Shown here piece by piece: positions 1-8,014 of a stretch of 37,895 bases of DNA. The notes under the pieces are model-generated. The model was not told the DNA's origin, did not search any database, and was given only the letters and a program-made list of their open reading frames with translations. Origin of the DNA: Firmicutes bacterium UBA4996 (GTDB lineage Bacteria > Bacillota > Limnochordia > Darwinibacteriales > Darwinibacteriaceae); the NCBI GenBank assembly GCA_002396805.1, contig DGYW01000003.1, forward strand, positions 26,973 through 64,867. The letters are read 5' to 3'. A program made the position numbers and the translations under genes. Numbering within the stretch: position 1 is the first letter of the stretch; each line of letters opens with the position of its first letter.

Positions 1-3
1 TTG

Positions 4-20
4 GCTGACCTTCCCTGACC
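4..20. promoter_or_regulatory. CtsR-like heptad direct repeat (distal)
   Basis: The heptads GCTGACC and CCTGACC are separated by TTC. This resembles the reverse orientation of the CtsR box (TTTGACC-NTN-TTTGACC). The same TGACCTTCCCTGAC core recurs exactly 100 bases downstream in front of the Hsp20 gene. It may be a second operator of that gene or belong to something left of the window. The assignment is by pattern only. Confidence 0.35.
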
Positions 21-103
21 TTGGAAGCATGAGGAAAAAGTAGATTTTTTAGCAAAAACCCGGAAATACTATGACTAGCGGGGTTAGAGTGTTCTCTATT
101 GAC

Positions 104-120
104 TTTGACCTTCCCTGACG
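104..120. promoter_or_regulatory. CtsR-like operator of the Hsp20 gene
   Basis: TTTGACC-TTC-CCTGACG is a direct repeat of heptads with a 3-base spacer. The first heptad is a perfect CtsR half-site in reverse orientation; the second is degenerate. It overlaps the probable -35 element, so a bound repressor would block RNA polymerase. CtsR control of chaperone and protease genes is well established in Bacillota; here it is inferred. Confidence 0.5.
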
Positions 121-133
121 TTAATGGTAGACT
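105..133 (+). promoter_or_regulatory. Sigma-A-type promoter of the Hsp20 gene
   Basis: TTGACC (105-110) and TAGACT (128-133) are separated by 17 bases. The -35 element lies inside the CtsR-like operator. An alternative pair, TTGACT (99-104) and TAATGG (122-127), has a poorer -10. Confidence 0.5.
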
Positions 134-175
134 AAAGGCAAGCAAGACAACTTATCTGTAAGGAGGTAGGTATAC

Positions 176-592
176 ATGTTCAGAATTGCTCCGTATAGGC
201 ATAGAAGAGGTGCTGATTCTTTCATGCCACGGGCTTTCGGTGACTGGTTTAACTGGCCGGAGATTTCGTGGCAAGGGTTTAATGTTGATGTAAAAGAAAC
301 GGCTGAGGGCTACACACTTCAAGCTGATTTGCCTGGCGTTTCGAAAGAGAACATTTCTCTTTCGGTGGATAATGGTTATCTAACTATTGCGGTTCGCCAA
401 GAAGAACTGAAGGCGGAGGATACCGAAAACTATATCTGCCGAGAAAGACGGCAAATGTCCAGTCAACGCAGTTTTTATGTAGGTGACGTTAAGCCCGACG
501 ATGTACGTGCGAATTATCGTGATGGAGTGTTAGAAGTGAAGTTTCCCAAAGCCACAGAAGGGTCTGGGAATCGCCAGATTCCTATTCATTAA
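176..592 (+). CDS. Hsp20 family small heat shock protein
   Basis: This is a 138-residue alpha-crystallin-domain chaperone that would hold unfolding proteins in the cytoplasm in an ATP-independent way. The domain spans roughly residues 36-130. Hallmarks are the ADLPGV motif near residue 50, the GVLEVKFPK segment near residue 118, and a C-terminal IPI (IxI) motif used in oligomer assembly. The length is typical of the family. The ATG is preceded by a strong AGGAGG (161-166). It is a single-gene unit between a CtsR-like operated promoter and a terminator, which suggests heat or stress induction. Confidence 0.95.
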   Translation: MFRIAPYRHRRGADSFMPRAFGDWFNWPEISWQGFNVDVKETAEGYTLQADLPGVSKENISLSVDNGYLTIAVRQEELKAEDTENYICRERRQMSSQRSFYVGDVKPDDVRANYRDGVLEVKFPKATEGSGNRQIPIH

Positions 593-615
593 GGGGTCTG
601 TGGCGCATAGATGAA

Positions 616-642
616 GGGGTAGGTTGACGCCTACTCCTTTTT
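616..642 (+). terminator. Rho-independent terminator after the Hsp20 gene
   Basis: GGGGTAGG (616-623) pairs with CCTACTCC (630-637), 8 pairs including one G-U, around a 6-base loop and followed by five T. It isolates the Hsp20 gene. The stretch from here to 741 shows nothing recognisable beyond the RBS of the next gene. Confidence 0.8.
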
Positions 643-741
643 GCCGTCTCAAATTAATCTGCAGGGATCTACCGCACCAGGAAGAATTAATTCACATAAT
701 AGCACTAATTGTTTCTTAATTTGGAATTGGAGGGCTCCTTC

Positions 742-1635
742 GTGGTTCGAGAAGAAGAGATCAGGATGGCCGCTTTTAGGTGGTTGGAAGAACAGACTTT
801 GTTCGATGACGTCCTCTTGTGGTCTACACTTCAGCAAGGCTTTGTTTATGAAGGACAGCGGGTTACCCTAGTGGGCCAACAAGGGATCTGGAAACCAAAA
901 GTATTTAAATCCATCCCCCTCTCCATTAGAACCTCACCGAATAGTCCTTATAGTGATGGACTGACCGCCGATGGGCTCTTGCATTATAAATATCGGGGTA
1001 CAGATCCGCAGCATTATGAAAATGTAGGTCTGCGTAGAGCCATGCTAGAGCGGGTGCCCTTGATCTATTTTCATGCCCTTTCCGTGGGAAAATACTTGGC
1101 GGCTTGGCCGGTATTCATTATTGATGATGATCCACGCACACTAACTTTTACCGTGGCAGTCGATGATAAGCAACATGCCCACATCGGTCAACTCATTTCT
1201 GATGACGCGGAAGTCTATAGGCGTAAGTATGTTACCGCCAGTTTTAGGGTACGCCTGCATCAACGGGCTTTTCGTACCCGAGTTCTAGAGGCGTACCGTA
1301 GTCAATGTGCTTTTTGTCAATTACGGCATGCAGAGCTCTTAGATGCTGCTCACATTACGCCCGATAGTGATCCAGAAGGTGAACCTATCGTCACTAATGG
1401 GCTCTCACTTTGCAAGATTCACCATGCCGCCTTCGATCGGCACTTTATTGGAGTTAGTCCAGACTATCGGATTATTGTCCGTGAGGATCTGCTCCAAGAA
1501 ACGGATGGACCCATGCTCCGCCATGGCATCCAAGAAATTCACCAGAAGAGGATTATTCTACCTTCAAGTAAGGGCCAATGGCCAAACCAAGATCGCTTGG
1601 CTGAGCGTTTCGAACAGTTTCACCAGGTCGGTTAG
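742..1635 (+). CDS. HNH endonuclease family protein
   Basis: This predicted HNH nuclease has 297 residues from the GTG at 742. That start is chosen because GGAGGG (729-734) lies 7 bases upstream; an in-frame ATG at 709 has no RBS. The C-terminal domain holds the motif: C189xxC192, the AAH204I strand histidine, the N of TNGL, then C224, H227/H228 and H234, consistent with a zinc-ribbon ββα-metal nuclease. The N-terminal ~180 residues resemble the region found in HNH proteins annotated as predicted restriction endonucleases (COG3440 type). No methyltransferase or specificity subunit is nearby, so a role in restriction or defence is only a possibility. It is probably co-transcribed with the downstream peptidase. 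Confidence 0.8.
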   Translation: MVREEEIRMAAFRWLEEQTLFDDVLLWSTLQQGFVYEGQRVTLVGQQGIWKPKVFKSIPLSIRTSPNSPYSDGLTADGLLHYKYRGTDPQHYENVGLRRAMLERVPLIYFHALSVGKYLAAWPVFIIDDDPRTLTFTVAVDDKQHAHIGQLISDDAEVYRRKYVTASFRVRLHQRAFRTRVLEAYRSQCAFCQLRHAELLDAAHITPDSDPEGEPIVTNGLSLCKIHHAAFDRHFIGVSPDYRIIVREDLLQETDGPMLRHGIQEIHQKRIILPSSKGQWPNQDRLAERFEQFHQVG

Positions 1636-1658
1636 AACAACAGGAGAGGAGCGATATT

Positions 1659-3683
1659 GTGAAAACCAGGATGGATAACACTGTTGACAATTTTCACGGA
1701 ACTATGGTTGCAGACCCCTATAGATGGCTAGAAAAGCAGGGAGATGCTGAAGTAGATGCTTGGATTGAGGTGCAAAATAAACTCACCGAAGAGTTCTTGC
1801 AGACCAGCCCCCACCGGGATGCTCTCCAGGCTCGTCTAACGGAACTTTGGGACTATCCCCGCTATTCTATTCCAGTACAAGTCGGATCTTGGTTCTTTTT
1901 CCAAAAAAACAATGGATTACAGAACCAGCCCACCCTCTATCGCCAGCAAGGTTTGGAGGGTCAAGCAAGTGTGGTTTTGGATCCCAATTTATGGAGTTCA
2001 GATGGGACTATCGCCATTAGCAATTTCAGTGTAGATGATTCTGCGAAGTATCTAGCCTACACTCTCTCGGCACAAGGGAGTGACAGACAGCAAATCTATA
2101 TCCGTGATCTGGAAGCTCGGAAGAATTTGCCCGAGATAATCCGTTGGTGTAGGTTTACTAATATGGCTTGGGTAGGCGATCAAGGCTTTTATTACAGTCG
2201 TTATCCACAGCCAGGTACGGTCGCAAAAGAAGATGAGACCAACTACTGCCAGGTCTATTGGCATCAATTAGGCACATCCCAAGAAGAAGACGTCCTCATT
2301 TATGATCGACCTGATGCTAAAGAACTTAGCTTCTCGCCTAGTGTAACTATGGATCAAGCTTACTTAGTGATCCACGCCTTCTTGGGTACCGATTCGCGTA
2401 ATGGCTTTTACTATAAAAAGCTAGGCAGTGACGAATCCTTTATTAGGTTGCTAGAACATGGGGAAGCCAAATACTCCTTTTTAGGTAATGAAGGTTCCCT
2501 ATTTTACTTTTTTACCGATTTAGATGCTCCCCAAGGACGGATCATCTGCATAAACATAGAACAACCAGCAGAAGAGGGATGGCAGGAAGTAGTTCCTGAG
2601 CAGAAGGAGGTCATTTCTACAGCTCGTTTCATTGATGGGCAGTTTGTGATTGCTTTTATGCACAACGCCCATGCGCTTTTGCGTGTTTATGGAATGAATG
2701 GGGAAATGGTTTCTGAAGTTCCTCTTCCCACCTTAGGCTCTATTGAGGGCTTGTCAGGTAAACAAAATCACAAAGGCCTGTTTGTCGCCTTTACCTCGTT
2801 CTTGTACCCGTCTGTGAGTTTTTATTACGATTTACACACCAGAAAACTCACGCCCTTTGGAAAGCAAGAACTGAAATTCGATGCGGACCGCTACGAAACT
2901 AACCAGGTTTTCTATCCTTCTAAGGATGGTACCGAAGTCTCACTATTTTTGGTTCATAAGAAAGGGTTAAAGAAGGATGGTAACAATCCCACCTTATTAT
3001 ACGGATATGGGGGCTTTAACATTGCTATCACCCCGTCGTTTTCTCCGTCAAGGATTTTGTGGCTAGAGCAGGGTGGGGTGTATGCTGTAGCCAACCTCAG
3101 GGGTGGAAGCGAATTCGGAGAAGAGTGGCATCTTTCTGGGATGCGTGAAAACAAACAGAATGTATTTGACGACTTTATCGCAGCAGGCGAATGGCTAGTA
3201 GCCAATGATTATACCAATCCCCAAAAACTGGCCATTGAAGGTCGCAGTAACGGCGGCTTATTGGTTTCGGCCTGTTTAGTACAACGTCCAGATTTGTTTG
3301 GGGCAGTAATCTGTAGTGTACCTGTCACAGACATGTTGCGTTTTCATAAGTTTACGGTAGGGCGTTATTGGGTACCTGAATATGGAAATGCAGAGGAAAG
3401 TGCTGAAGATTTTGCCTTTCTGTACCACTACTCCCCCTTACACAATGTTCAGCCCAGGGAGTATCCTCCAACTTTAGTGGTGACGGCAGATGGGGATGAT
3501 CGGGTAGTGCCTGCCCACGCCTATAAATTTACAGCAACCTTGCAGGCTGCCCAAGCAGGGGATGCCCCTATCTTGATACGTGTGGATACCAAGTCAGGTC
3601 ATGGACATGGTAAGCCGACAAGAAAAATTATTGAAGAACACACAGATGTGTACGCATTTCTTTTAAAGGTTTTCAGTACCTAA
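1659..3683 (+). CDS. Prolyl oligopeptidase (S9A serine peptidase)
   Basis: This 674-residue protein would cleave short peptides after proline, probably in the cytoplasm since no signal peptide is visible. The N-terminal part opens with the family DPYRWLE motif (residues 19-25), followed by a β-propeller to about residue 420. The C-terminal α/β-hydrolase domain carries the catalytic triad: Ser530 in GRSNGG, Asp613 in GDDRVVP and His648 in SGHGHGKPT, matching the mammalian S554/D641/H680 arrangement. The start is the GTG at 1659 behind AGGAGAGGAG (1644-1653). Length and motif order are as expected for an intact enzyme. It follows the HNH gene by 23 bases with no functional link evident. Confidence 0.95.
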   Translation: MKTRMDNTVDNFHGTMVADPYRWLEKQGDAEVDAWIEVQNKLTEEFLQTSPHRDALQARLTELWDYPRYSIPVQVGSWFFFQKNNGLQNQPTLYRQQGLEGQASVVLDPNLWSSDGTIAISNFSVDDSAKYLAYTLSAQGSDRQQIYIRDLEARKNLPEIIRWCRFTNMAWVGDQGFYYSRYPQPGTVAKEDETNYCQVYWHQLGTSQEEDVLIYDRPDAKELSFSPSVTMDQAYLVIHAFLGTDSRNGFYYKKLGSDESFIRLLEHGEAKYSFLGNEGSLFYFFTDLDAPQGRIICINIEQPAEEGWQEVVPEQKEVISTARFIDGQFVIAFMHNAHALLRVYGMNGEMVSEVPLPTLGSIEGLSGKQNHKGLFVAFTSFLYPSVSFYYDLHTRKLTPFGKQELKFDADRYETNQVFYPSKDGTEVSLFLVHKKGLKKDGNNPTLLYGYGGFNIAITPSFSPSRILWLEQGGVYAVANLRGGSEFGEEWHLSGMRENKQNVFDDFIAAGEWLVANDYTNPQKLAIEGRSNGGLLVSACLVQRPDLFGAVICSVPVTDMLRFHKFTVGRYWVPEYGNAEESAEDFAFLYHYSPLHNVQPREYPPTLVVTADGDDRVVPAHAYKFTATLQAAQAGDAPILIRVDTKSGHGHGKPTRKIIEEHTDVYAFLLKVFST

Positions 3684-3698
3684 AGTGAGGTGTTTTTC

Positions 3699-3919
3699 GT
3701 GTTAGATCCCTTCTTTGGTGCGATTATGAAGTCTGCCCAGGGTCTAACTGTGCGTCACTAGGTGCCGTTATCACCGGTCCTGGCAGTATAGAAGGCTACT
3801 TGTACACAAAATTTCATTTTGACCCGTGGTTTGGATACCCAGAGATCGCCTTACAGATGTTGGCCTTCTCGTGGTTTTTTGCACGCTGGCAAGGGAAATT
3901 TGAGAACTTAGATGCCTAG
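3699..3919 (+). pseudogene. Decayed or frameshifted small ORF, unidentified
   Basis: A GTG at 3699 preceded by GTGAGGTG opens a 20-codon frame (starting M/V-LDPFFGAIMKSAQ) that stops at TAG. A second frame is open from about 3690 to the TAG at 3917-3919 with no early ATG, GTG or good TTG start. It encodes a protein-like composition, including ITGPGSIEGYLYTKF and IALQMLAFSWFFARWQGKF. One frame change near 3720 would join the two into a protein of about 70 residues. No family was recognised. Non-coding sequence is the alternative. Confidence 0.35.
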
Positions 3920-3936
3920 TGTGGCGCGCTTATCCG

Positions 3937-3974
3937 GGGTCAGCAACGTGGTCTGATCCTGGATTCTGTTTTTT
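3937..3974 (+). terminator. Possible weak terminator
   Basis: GGGTCAG (3937-3943) can pair with CTGATCC (3953-3959), 7 pairs with one G-U, and a T-rich run follows only after 9 bases (3969-3974). It could separate the peptidase transcript from the opine-dehydrogenase operon, but the spacing is poor for a classic terminator. Confidence 0.3.
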
Positions 3975-3988
3975 GTGAGGTGAGATTA

Positions 3989-5056
3989 ATGAAGATTACT
4001 CTATTAGGAGCTGGGAATTCGGGTTTGGCCATGGCCGCTCATCTCAGTCAACAAGGGCATGAGGTTACTCTCTGGAATCGTTCTCGGGAGACTATTGCCC
4101 AGTTAATCGAGACTAAGACAATTCACTGTGAGGGTATGCTGACCGGGAGTTTTTCAGTAGAATTAGTTACCGACAATCTAGAAGAAGCAATTGAGAATCC
4201 CGATGCCATCTTGATTACTACCCCAGCTAACGCCCATAGAGAACTGGCAGAGTTGATTGGCAAGCAGATTAAAAAGAGTACCGTCATGGTTCTGAATCCT
4301 GGTCGGACCTTTGGAGCTTTAGAATTTCGGGAGATTTACGGGGAGCATAATCAAATTTATCCTCAAACTATTGCCGAAACTCAGACCATTATCTACACCT
4401 GCCGCAAAATTGCACCTGATGCAGTTAACATCATTGCCTTTAAATCAGACGTATTAATTTCCACCTTTGATCCAAAGCAAAACAGTAGTGTGATTCAGAG
4501 CTTACCCCAGTGTTTGCAACCCTTTCTTAAACCTGCGCGCTCCATGGTGCAAACCTCCATTGGAAATGTAGGAATGGTTCTCCATTGTGCACCTCTGTTG
4601 CTCAACGCAGGGTGGACCGAAAACGTCCATAACACGTACAAATACTACTATGATGGAATTACCCCTTCTGTGGGGCGTCTTCTAGAGAAAATAGATGGAG
4701 AACGGGTAGAGGTTTCAAGGCGTCTCGGACATGAAGTGGAAACAACGGTAGAGTGGCTCAGGCGAAGCTATGGTGTAGAGGGAGATAGTCTCTTTGCAGC
4801 TATTCAAAGTAACGAAGCCTATAAGTATATTGATGCCCCTAGTCAATTGGATCACCGTTACATCTTAGAAGATATACCTTATGGTCTCGTGCCCCTAGAA
4901 GCCGTAGGGCACGAATTAGGCCTGGCCATGAATGACACAGGTCTCATCATTGACCTGGCATCTAGTATTATGGAACTAGATTTTCGCGCCATGGGTCGAA
5001 GTATCAAGGATTATCGCTTTTTATTAGATCCGAAAGGAGAGGTGCACCATGGGTGA
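3989..5056 (+). CDS. NAD(P)-dependent octopine/nopaline dehydrogenase family protein
   Basis: This 355-residue protein has an N-terminal Rossmann fold with the dinucleotide motif G7AGNSG12 and a C-terminal helical domain with the NVGMVLHCAPLLLNAGW segment (around residues 196-212) typical of opine dehydrogenases. The family reversibly couples an amino acid and a 2-oxo acid by reductive amination; the substrate here is not predictable. The ATG at 3989 is preferred over the GTG at 3980 because GAGGTGAG (3977-3984) is a near-perfect Shine-Dalgarno 4 bases before it. The stop overlaps the start of the B12-enzyme gene by 8 bases, implying translational coupling and a shared pathway. Confidence 0.85.
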   Translation: MKITLLGAGNSGLAMAAHLSQQGHEVTLWNRSRETIAQLIETKTIHCEGMLTGSFSVELVTDNLEEAIENPDAILITTPANAHRELAELIGKQIKKSTVMVLNPGRTFGALEFREIYGEHNQIYPQTIAETQTIIYTCRKIAPDAVNIIAFKSDVLISTFDPKQNSSVIQSLPQCLQPFLKPARSMVQTSIGNVGMVLHCAPLLLNAGWTENVHNTYKYYYDGITPSVGRLLEKIDGERVEVSRRLGHEVETTVEWLRRSYGVEGDSLFAAIQSNEAYKYIDAPSQLDHRYILEDIPYGLVPLEAVGHELGLAMNDTGLIIDLASSIMELDFRAMGRSIKDYRFLLDPKGEVHHG

Positions 5057-6908
5057 GCGTTTTGCGTTGTTGAAACCAGCAGTTGATGCCCATACGTTAG
5101 GACTGAATTCTTTGGGCGAATCGTTAAAGAGTTGTGGTTATGAAGTCATAGTGGCTCCCGTAGAGATCTCCCAAGCATTAGATGGGGTGAAATATCAGGC
5201 CCAGCGTCGCAAAGTGGCAGAATGGGTCCAAAAGGAAAAAGTCACCCGTTTGGGTTTAAGCTATCGTCTCGACCCCCAACAAGGCCAAGATTTAGTCGGT
5301 TATCTCCTCGATGAGTTCTTAAATCGGCGTATGTTAGCTCACCAAGGTGGGCAACTGCAGGGTATTTATTTCGCGGGGCTCCCAGAGGCTTGTGCCAAAA
5401 TCGAGCAGAGCTATCATGGTTTAATAAAAACCTTTCAAGGTGGTGAACCTCTGCAGGAAACCTTGCTCCGACTTGGGGTGCCCGTAGAGAAGATCCCCTT
5501 TGAACTCCAACAAGGCACGAAATACGATCAAGATCGCCTCGCCTTTGGTGAAGAATTAGTGGCAAGTGAAGAGTATCTGAAAGTGCGTCCGTTCCGTGAT
5601 GTCCGTCCTTACCAGGGATTTGGCACCAAACAAGATAGCCTAGAAAAACGATTGGTTGCCCTGGGAGGGCAGGCCACACGCCCCCTATTTAGGGCCCATG
5701 CCGGTCCTTATTCTACTGTACAGGAATTCTTAGGTTGGGTGCAGGACTTGGCCACAAGTGGTTATTTGGATATTTTATCCATTGGCACATCCCAGCTGTC
5801 TCAAGCACACTTTGGTGAAGATTGGGATGGTTTGCCTAACGGGGGAGGCGTGCCAGTCAATTCCGCTCAGGATTATGGGGACATTTGGAACCACTCTAGG
5901 CCACTTTTGGTGCGAACCTATGCCGGTACAAAGGATATTCCCACCTTGGCCGCACTCTATGAGGATACGATCAATATTTGTTGGCATGCCTTGTCTTTTT
6001 GGTGGTTTAACCAGTTAGACGGACGTGGCCCCTATGCTCTGTTGGAAAATCTGAAGCAACATGTAAAAACCACAGCTTTCATTGCCCAGACTGGTAAGCC
6101 CCTAGAGGCCAACGTCTCTCATCATTTTGCCTTTCGGGGTGCTGATGATGTTACTTATGTAGTGTCGGCCTACCTCGCGGCCAAGTTGGCCAAGCAGATG
6201 GGGATTGGTACCTTCGTTTTGCAGAACATGTTGAATACCCCTCGCCAAACTTGGGGTATCCAAGACTTAGCCAAATCCCGGGCACTGTTGAGCCTTGTCA
6301 AATCCCTAGAAGACCCAAGCTTCACAGTTTTGCTGCAACCCCGGGCTGGGCTCGATTATTTCGATTCTGATCTGGAGCAGGCCAAGGCCCAATTGGCAGC
6401 GGTAACCGCCTTAATGGACGACATTGATCCTCACAATCAGCAAAGTCCGCCCCTTATTCACGTAGTCAGTTATTCCGAAGGTTCCCACCTAGCCACTCCT
6501 ACCATCATTAACGAGAGTATTCAGATTAGCTATGCAGCTCTGGTTAAGTATCGGAAGCTACGTAAGCAGGGCTGGGTAGATGATTATAGTGCAAAGCAAG
6601 AAGTGCAGGAAGCTACCGTCCGTTTAATTACTGAGGCCCGCTTCCTTATTGCTAGCATTGAAGAACACATTCCAGATATCTATTCTGCCGAGGGTTTCTT
6701 TAAGGTCTTTGTCAGTGGATTTTTGCCAGTGCCTTTGCTGTGGAACCAGGATCCTCTTTACCAACATGCTCGCAACTGGAACACTCAGTTTTATCAAGGT
6801 GGTGTGAGGGTAGTTAATGGAGAAGGTGCTCCCTTATCCATCGAAACCAGGGTCAATCATGCCCTTTGCAAATTGCCAGAAGCAGAATATGCTCTACTCA
6901 AAGGGTAA
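5049..6908 (+). CDS. Fused B12-binding/glutamate-mutase-like enzyme (putative adenosylcobalamin-dependent mutase)
   Basis: The 619-residue protein starts with a cobalamin-binding-domain-like region carrying the base-off/His-on signature D13-A-H15-T-L-G18, in which His15 would be the lower cobalt ligand. From about residue 200 it resembles the TIM-barrel catalytic subunit of glutamate mutase (GlmE) and related aminomutases, including an NGGGVPVN segment around residue 265. The total length equals roughly GlmS plus GlmE (about 137 plus 483), so it looks like a natural fusion. Known relatives rearrange amino-acid carbon skeletons or migrate amino groups; the substrate is unknown here. It overlaps the opine-dehydrogenase gene by 8 bases. 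No methylaspartase or MutL-type chaperone gene is nearby. No cobalamin riboswitch was recognised upstream. Confidence 0.7.
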   Translation: MGERFALLKPAVDAHTLGLNSLGESLKSCGYEVIVAPVEISQALDGVKYQAQRRKVAEWVQKEKVTRLGLSYRLDPQQGQDLVGYLLDEFLNRRMLAHQGGQLQGIYFAGLPEACAKIEQSYHGLIKTFQGGEPLQETLLRLGVPVEKIPFELQQGTKYDQDRLAFGEELVASEEYLKVRPFRDVRPYQGFGTKQDSLEKRLVALGGQATRPLFRAHAGPYSTVQEFLGWVQDLATSGYLDILSIGTSQLSQAHFGEDWDGLPNGGGVPVNSAQDYGDIWNHSRPLLVRTYAGTKDIPTLAALYEDTINICWHALSFWWFNQLDGRGPYALLENLKQHVKTTAFIAQTGKPLEANVSHHFAFRGADDVTYVVSAYLAAKLAKQMGIGTFVLQNMLNTPRQTWGIQDLAKSRALLSLVKSLEDPSFTVLLQPRAGLDYFDSDLEQAKAQLAAVTALMDDIDPHNQQSPPLIHVVSYSEGSHLATPTIINESIQISYAALVKYRKLRKQGWVDDYSAKQEVQEATVRLITEARFLIASIEEHIPDIYSAEGFFKVFVSGFLPVPLLWNQDPLYQHARNWNTQFYQGGVRVVNGEGAPLSIETRVNHALCKLPEAEYALLKG

Positions 6909-6982
6909 GAAGGAATACGCTGAAAAATCAAGAACACTACTTACAGCATTTGCGCTACGTTGAAGATTAGGAGGGATGCATT

Positions 6983-7999
6983 TTGAATTTTGCAGTCTTA
7001 ACTGGAGGGGGAGACTCCTCAGGGATCAATGATTTTTTGTACTTTTTAGCCCAACGCTTAAACCGAGAAGGACACAGTCTCTTAGGATTTCAGAATAGTT
7101 GGCAAGGTTTGGTGGCTAATGATGCGGTAGACCTTGACAAGCTTAGCCTAGAAAGCGCACGTTTTACACCAGGAACTATTCTCGGTACCGCTCGAAAAAA
7201 TCCCATCAAGGATGGGCAAATCGATGTAGTTCTGGCCAATTTGGAAAAGCGGAAGATCGACGCTCTAATTGCCATGGGCGGCGATGATACCTTAGGGGTC
7301 GCAGCTCATCTAGGAAAAAGTGGCTTTAAAGTGGTGGGAGTTCCCCAAACCATCGATGATGATCTACGGGGTACGGATCGCTCTTTGGGTTTTGCCACCG
7401 CGGTTCGCCAAGCGGCCTACAATGTAAATTCCGTCATTAATAGTAACATTGCCCACGATCGAGACATGATTGTGGAAATCATGGGTCGGGATGCGGGCTG
7501 GCTAGCTCTAGCTACGGCCTTAAATACTCCTGCCTGCGCTTGCATGTGTCCAGAGGGTCCCATGAGCATGGGCGAGACCTTTGAGGCTATGAAACGCTAT
7601 AAAAAGACCACTGGTAAGGCGGCCCTAGCAGTAGTTGCTGAAGGAATTCGACCAGAGGGTTATGATCTGTCTGATAAGCCGCGAGATGCGTTCGGAAACA
7701 TCGCCTTTGAAGGGGTCAGTCATTGGGTGGGAGCAAAGTATCAAGAGGCCACTGGCCGCGCTCCGCGAGTTCAAGTTCTCGGTTATTTGGCCCGTGGTGG
7801 GGCACCTGTTCCAGCCGACGTGGAGTTAGCCGCTTTGTATGCTAACCAAGCCATTGATTTGATTTTAGCTGGCAAGAGCGGAGAGATGGCCGCTGTTTCC
7901 GGTGGACGACCTAGCTCTTTGCCTCTTGAAGAGGTTATTGGAGCTAAAAAGACCATCGATCCAGAATTCTTAACCCGTCAACTGAAACTATTAGCCTAA
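6983..7999 (+). CDS. 6-phosphofructokinase family protein with atypical active site
   Basis: This 338-residue protein belongs to the PfkA superfamily, which phosphorylates fructose 6-phosphate with ATP or pyrophosphate. The TTG at 6983 is chosen because AGGAGGG precedes it and the first strand (FAVLTGGGD, residues 3-11) follows at once. Motifs are GGD101D102T (an Asp at the position that is Gly in ATP enzymes, typical of PPi enzymes), TID125DD127 with the catalytic base Asp125, and MGRDAGWLAL. The residue before TID is Gln122, whereas ATP enzymes have Gly and PPi enzymes Lys; N of TIDND is replaced by Asp. Phosphate-donor preference is therefore uncertain, and another sugar phosphate such as sedoheptulose 7-phosphate could be the acceptor. 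Confidence 0.85.
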   Translation: MNFAVLTGGGDSSGINDFLYFLAQRLNREGHSLLGFQNSWQGLVANDAVDLDKLSLESARFTPGTILGTARKNPIKDGQIDVVLANLEKRKIDALIAMGGDDTLGVAAHLGKSGFKVVGVPQTIDDDLRGTDRSLGFATAVRQAAYNVNSVINSNIAHDRDMIVEIMGRDAGWLALATALNTPACACMCPEGPMSMGETFEAMKRYKKTTGKAALAVVAEGIRPEGYDLSDKPRDAFGNIAFEGVSHWVGAKYQEATGRAPRVQVLGYLARGGAPVPADVELAALYANQAIDLILAGKSGEMAAVSGGRPSSLPLEEVIGAKKTIDPEFLTRQLKLLA

Positions 8000-8014
8000 T
8001 TTAACCATTAGGCT
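7993..8014. terminator. Hairpin shared by two convergent genes
   Basis: AGCCTAAT (7993-8000) and ATTAGGCT (8007-8014) form a perfect 8-bp stem with a 6-base loop. It contains both stop codons: TAA of the phosphofructokinase and TAA of the DUF454 gene on the other strand. No strong T tract follows on either side, so termination would be weak. Confidence 0.4.

Noticed and set aside
742..3683. HNH nuclease plus peptidase as a defence island
   Set aside because: Only one nuclease-like gene is present, with no methyltransferase, sensor or mobile-element neighbours; co-orientation alone is not enough.
3699..3919. Second selenoprotein gene
   Set aside because: The interruption is a TAG plus a frame change, not an in-frame TGA, so Sec decoding does not explain it.
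5242..5679. 145-codon minus-strand open frame
   Set aside because: It lies inside the B12-enzyme gene, has no RBS and no recognisable protein features.
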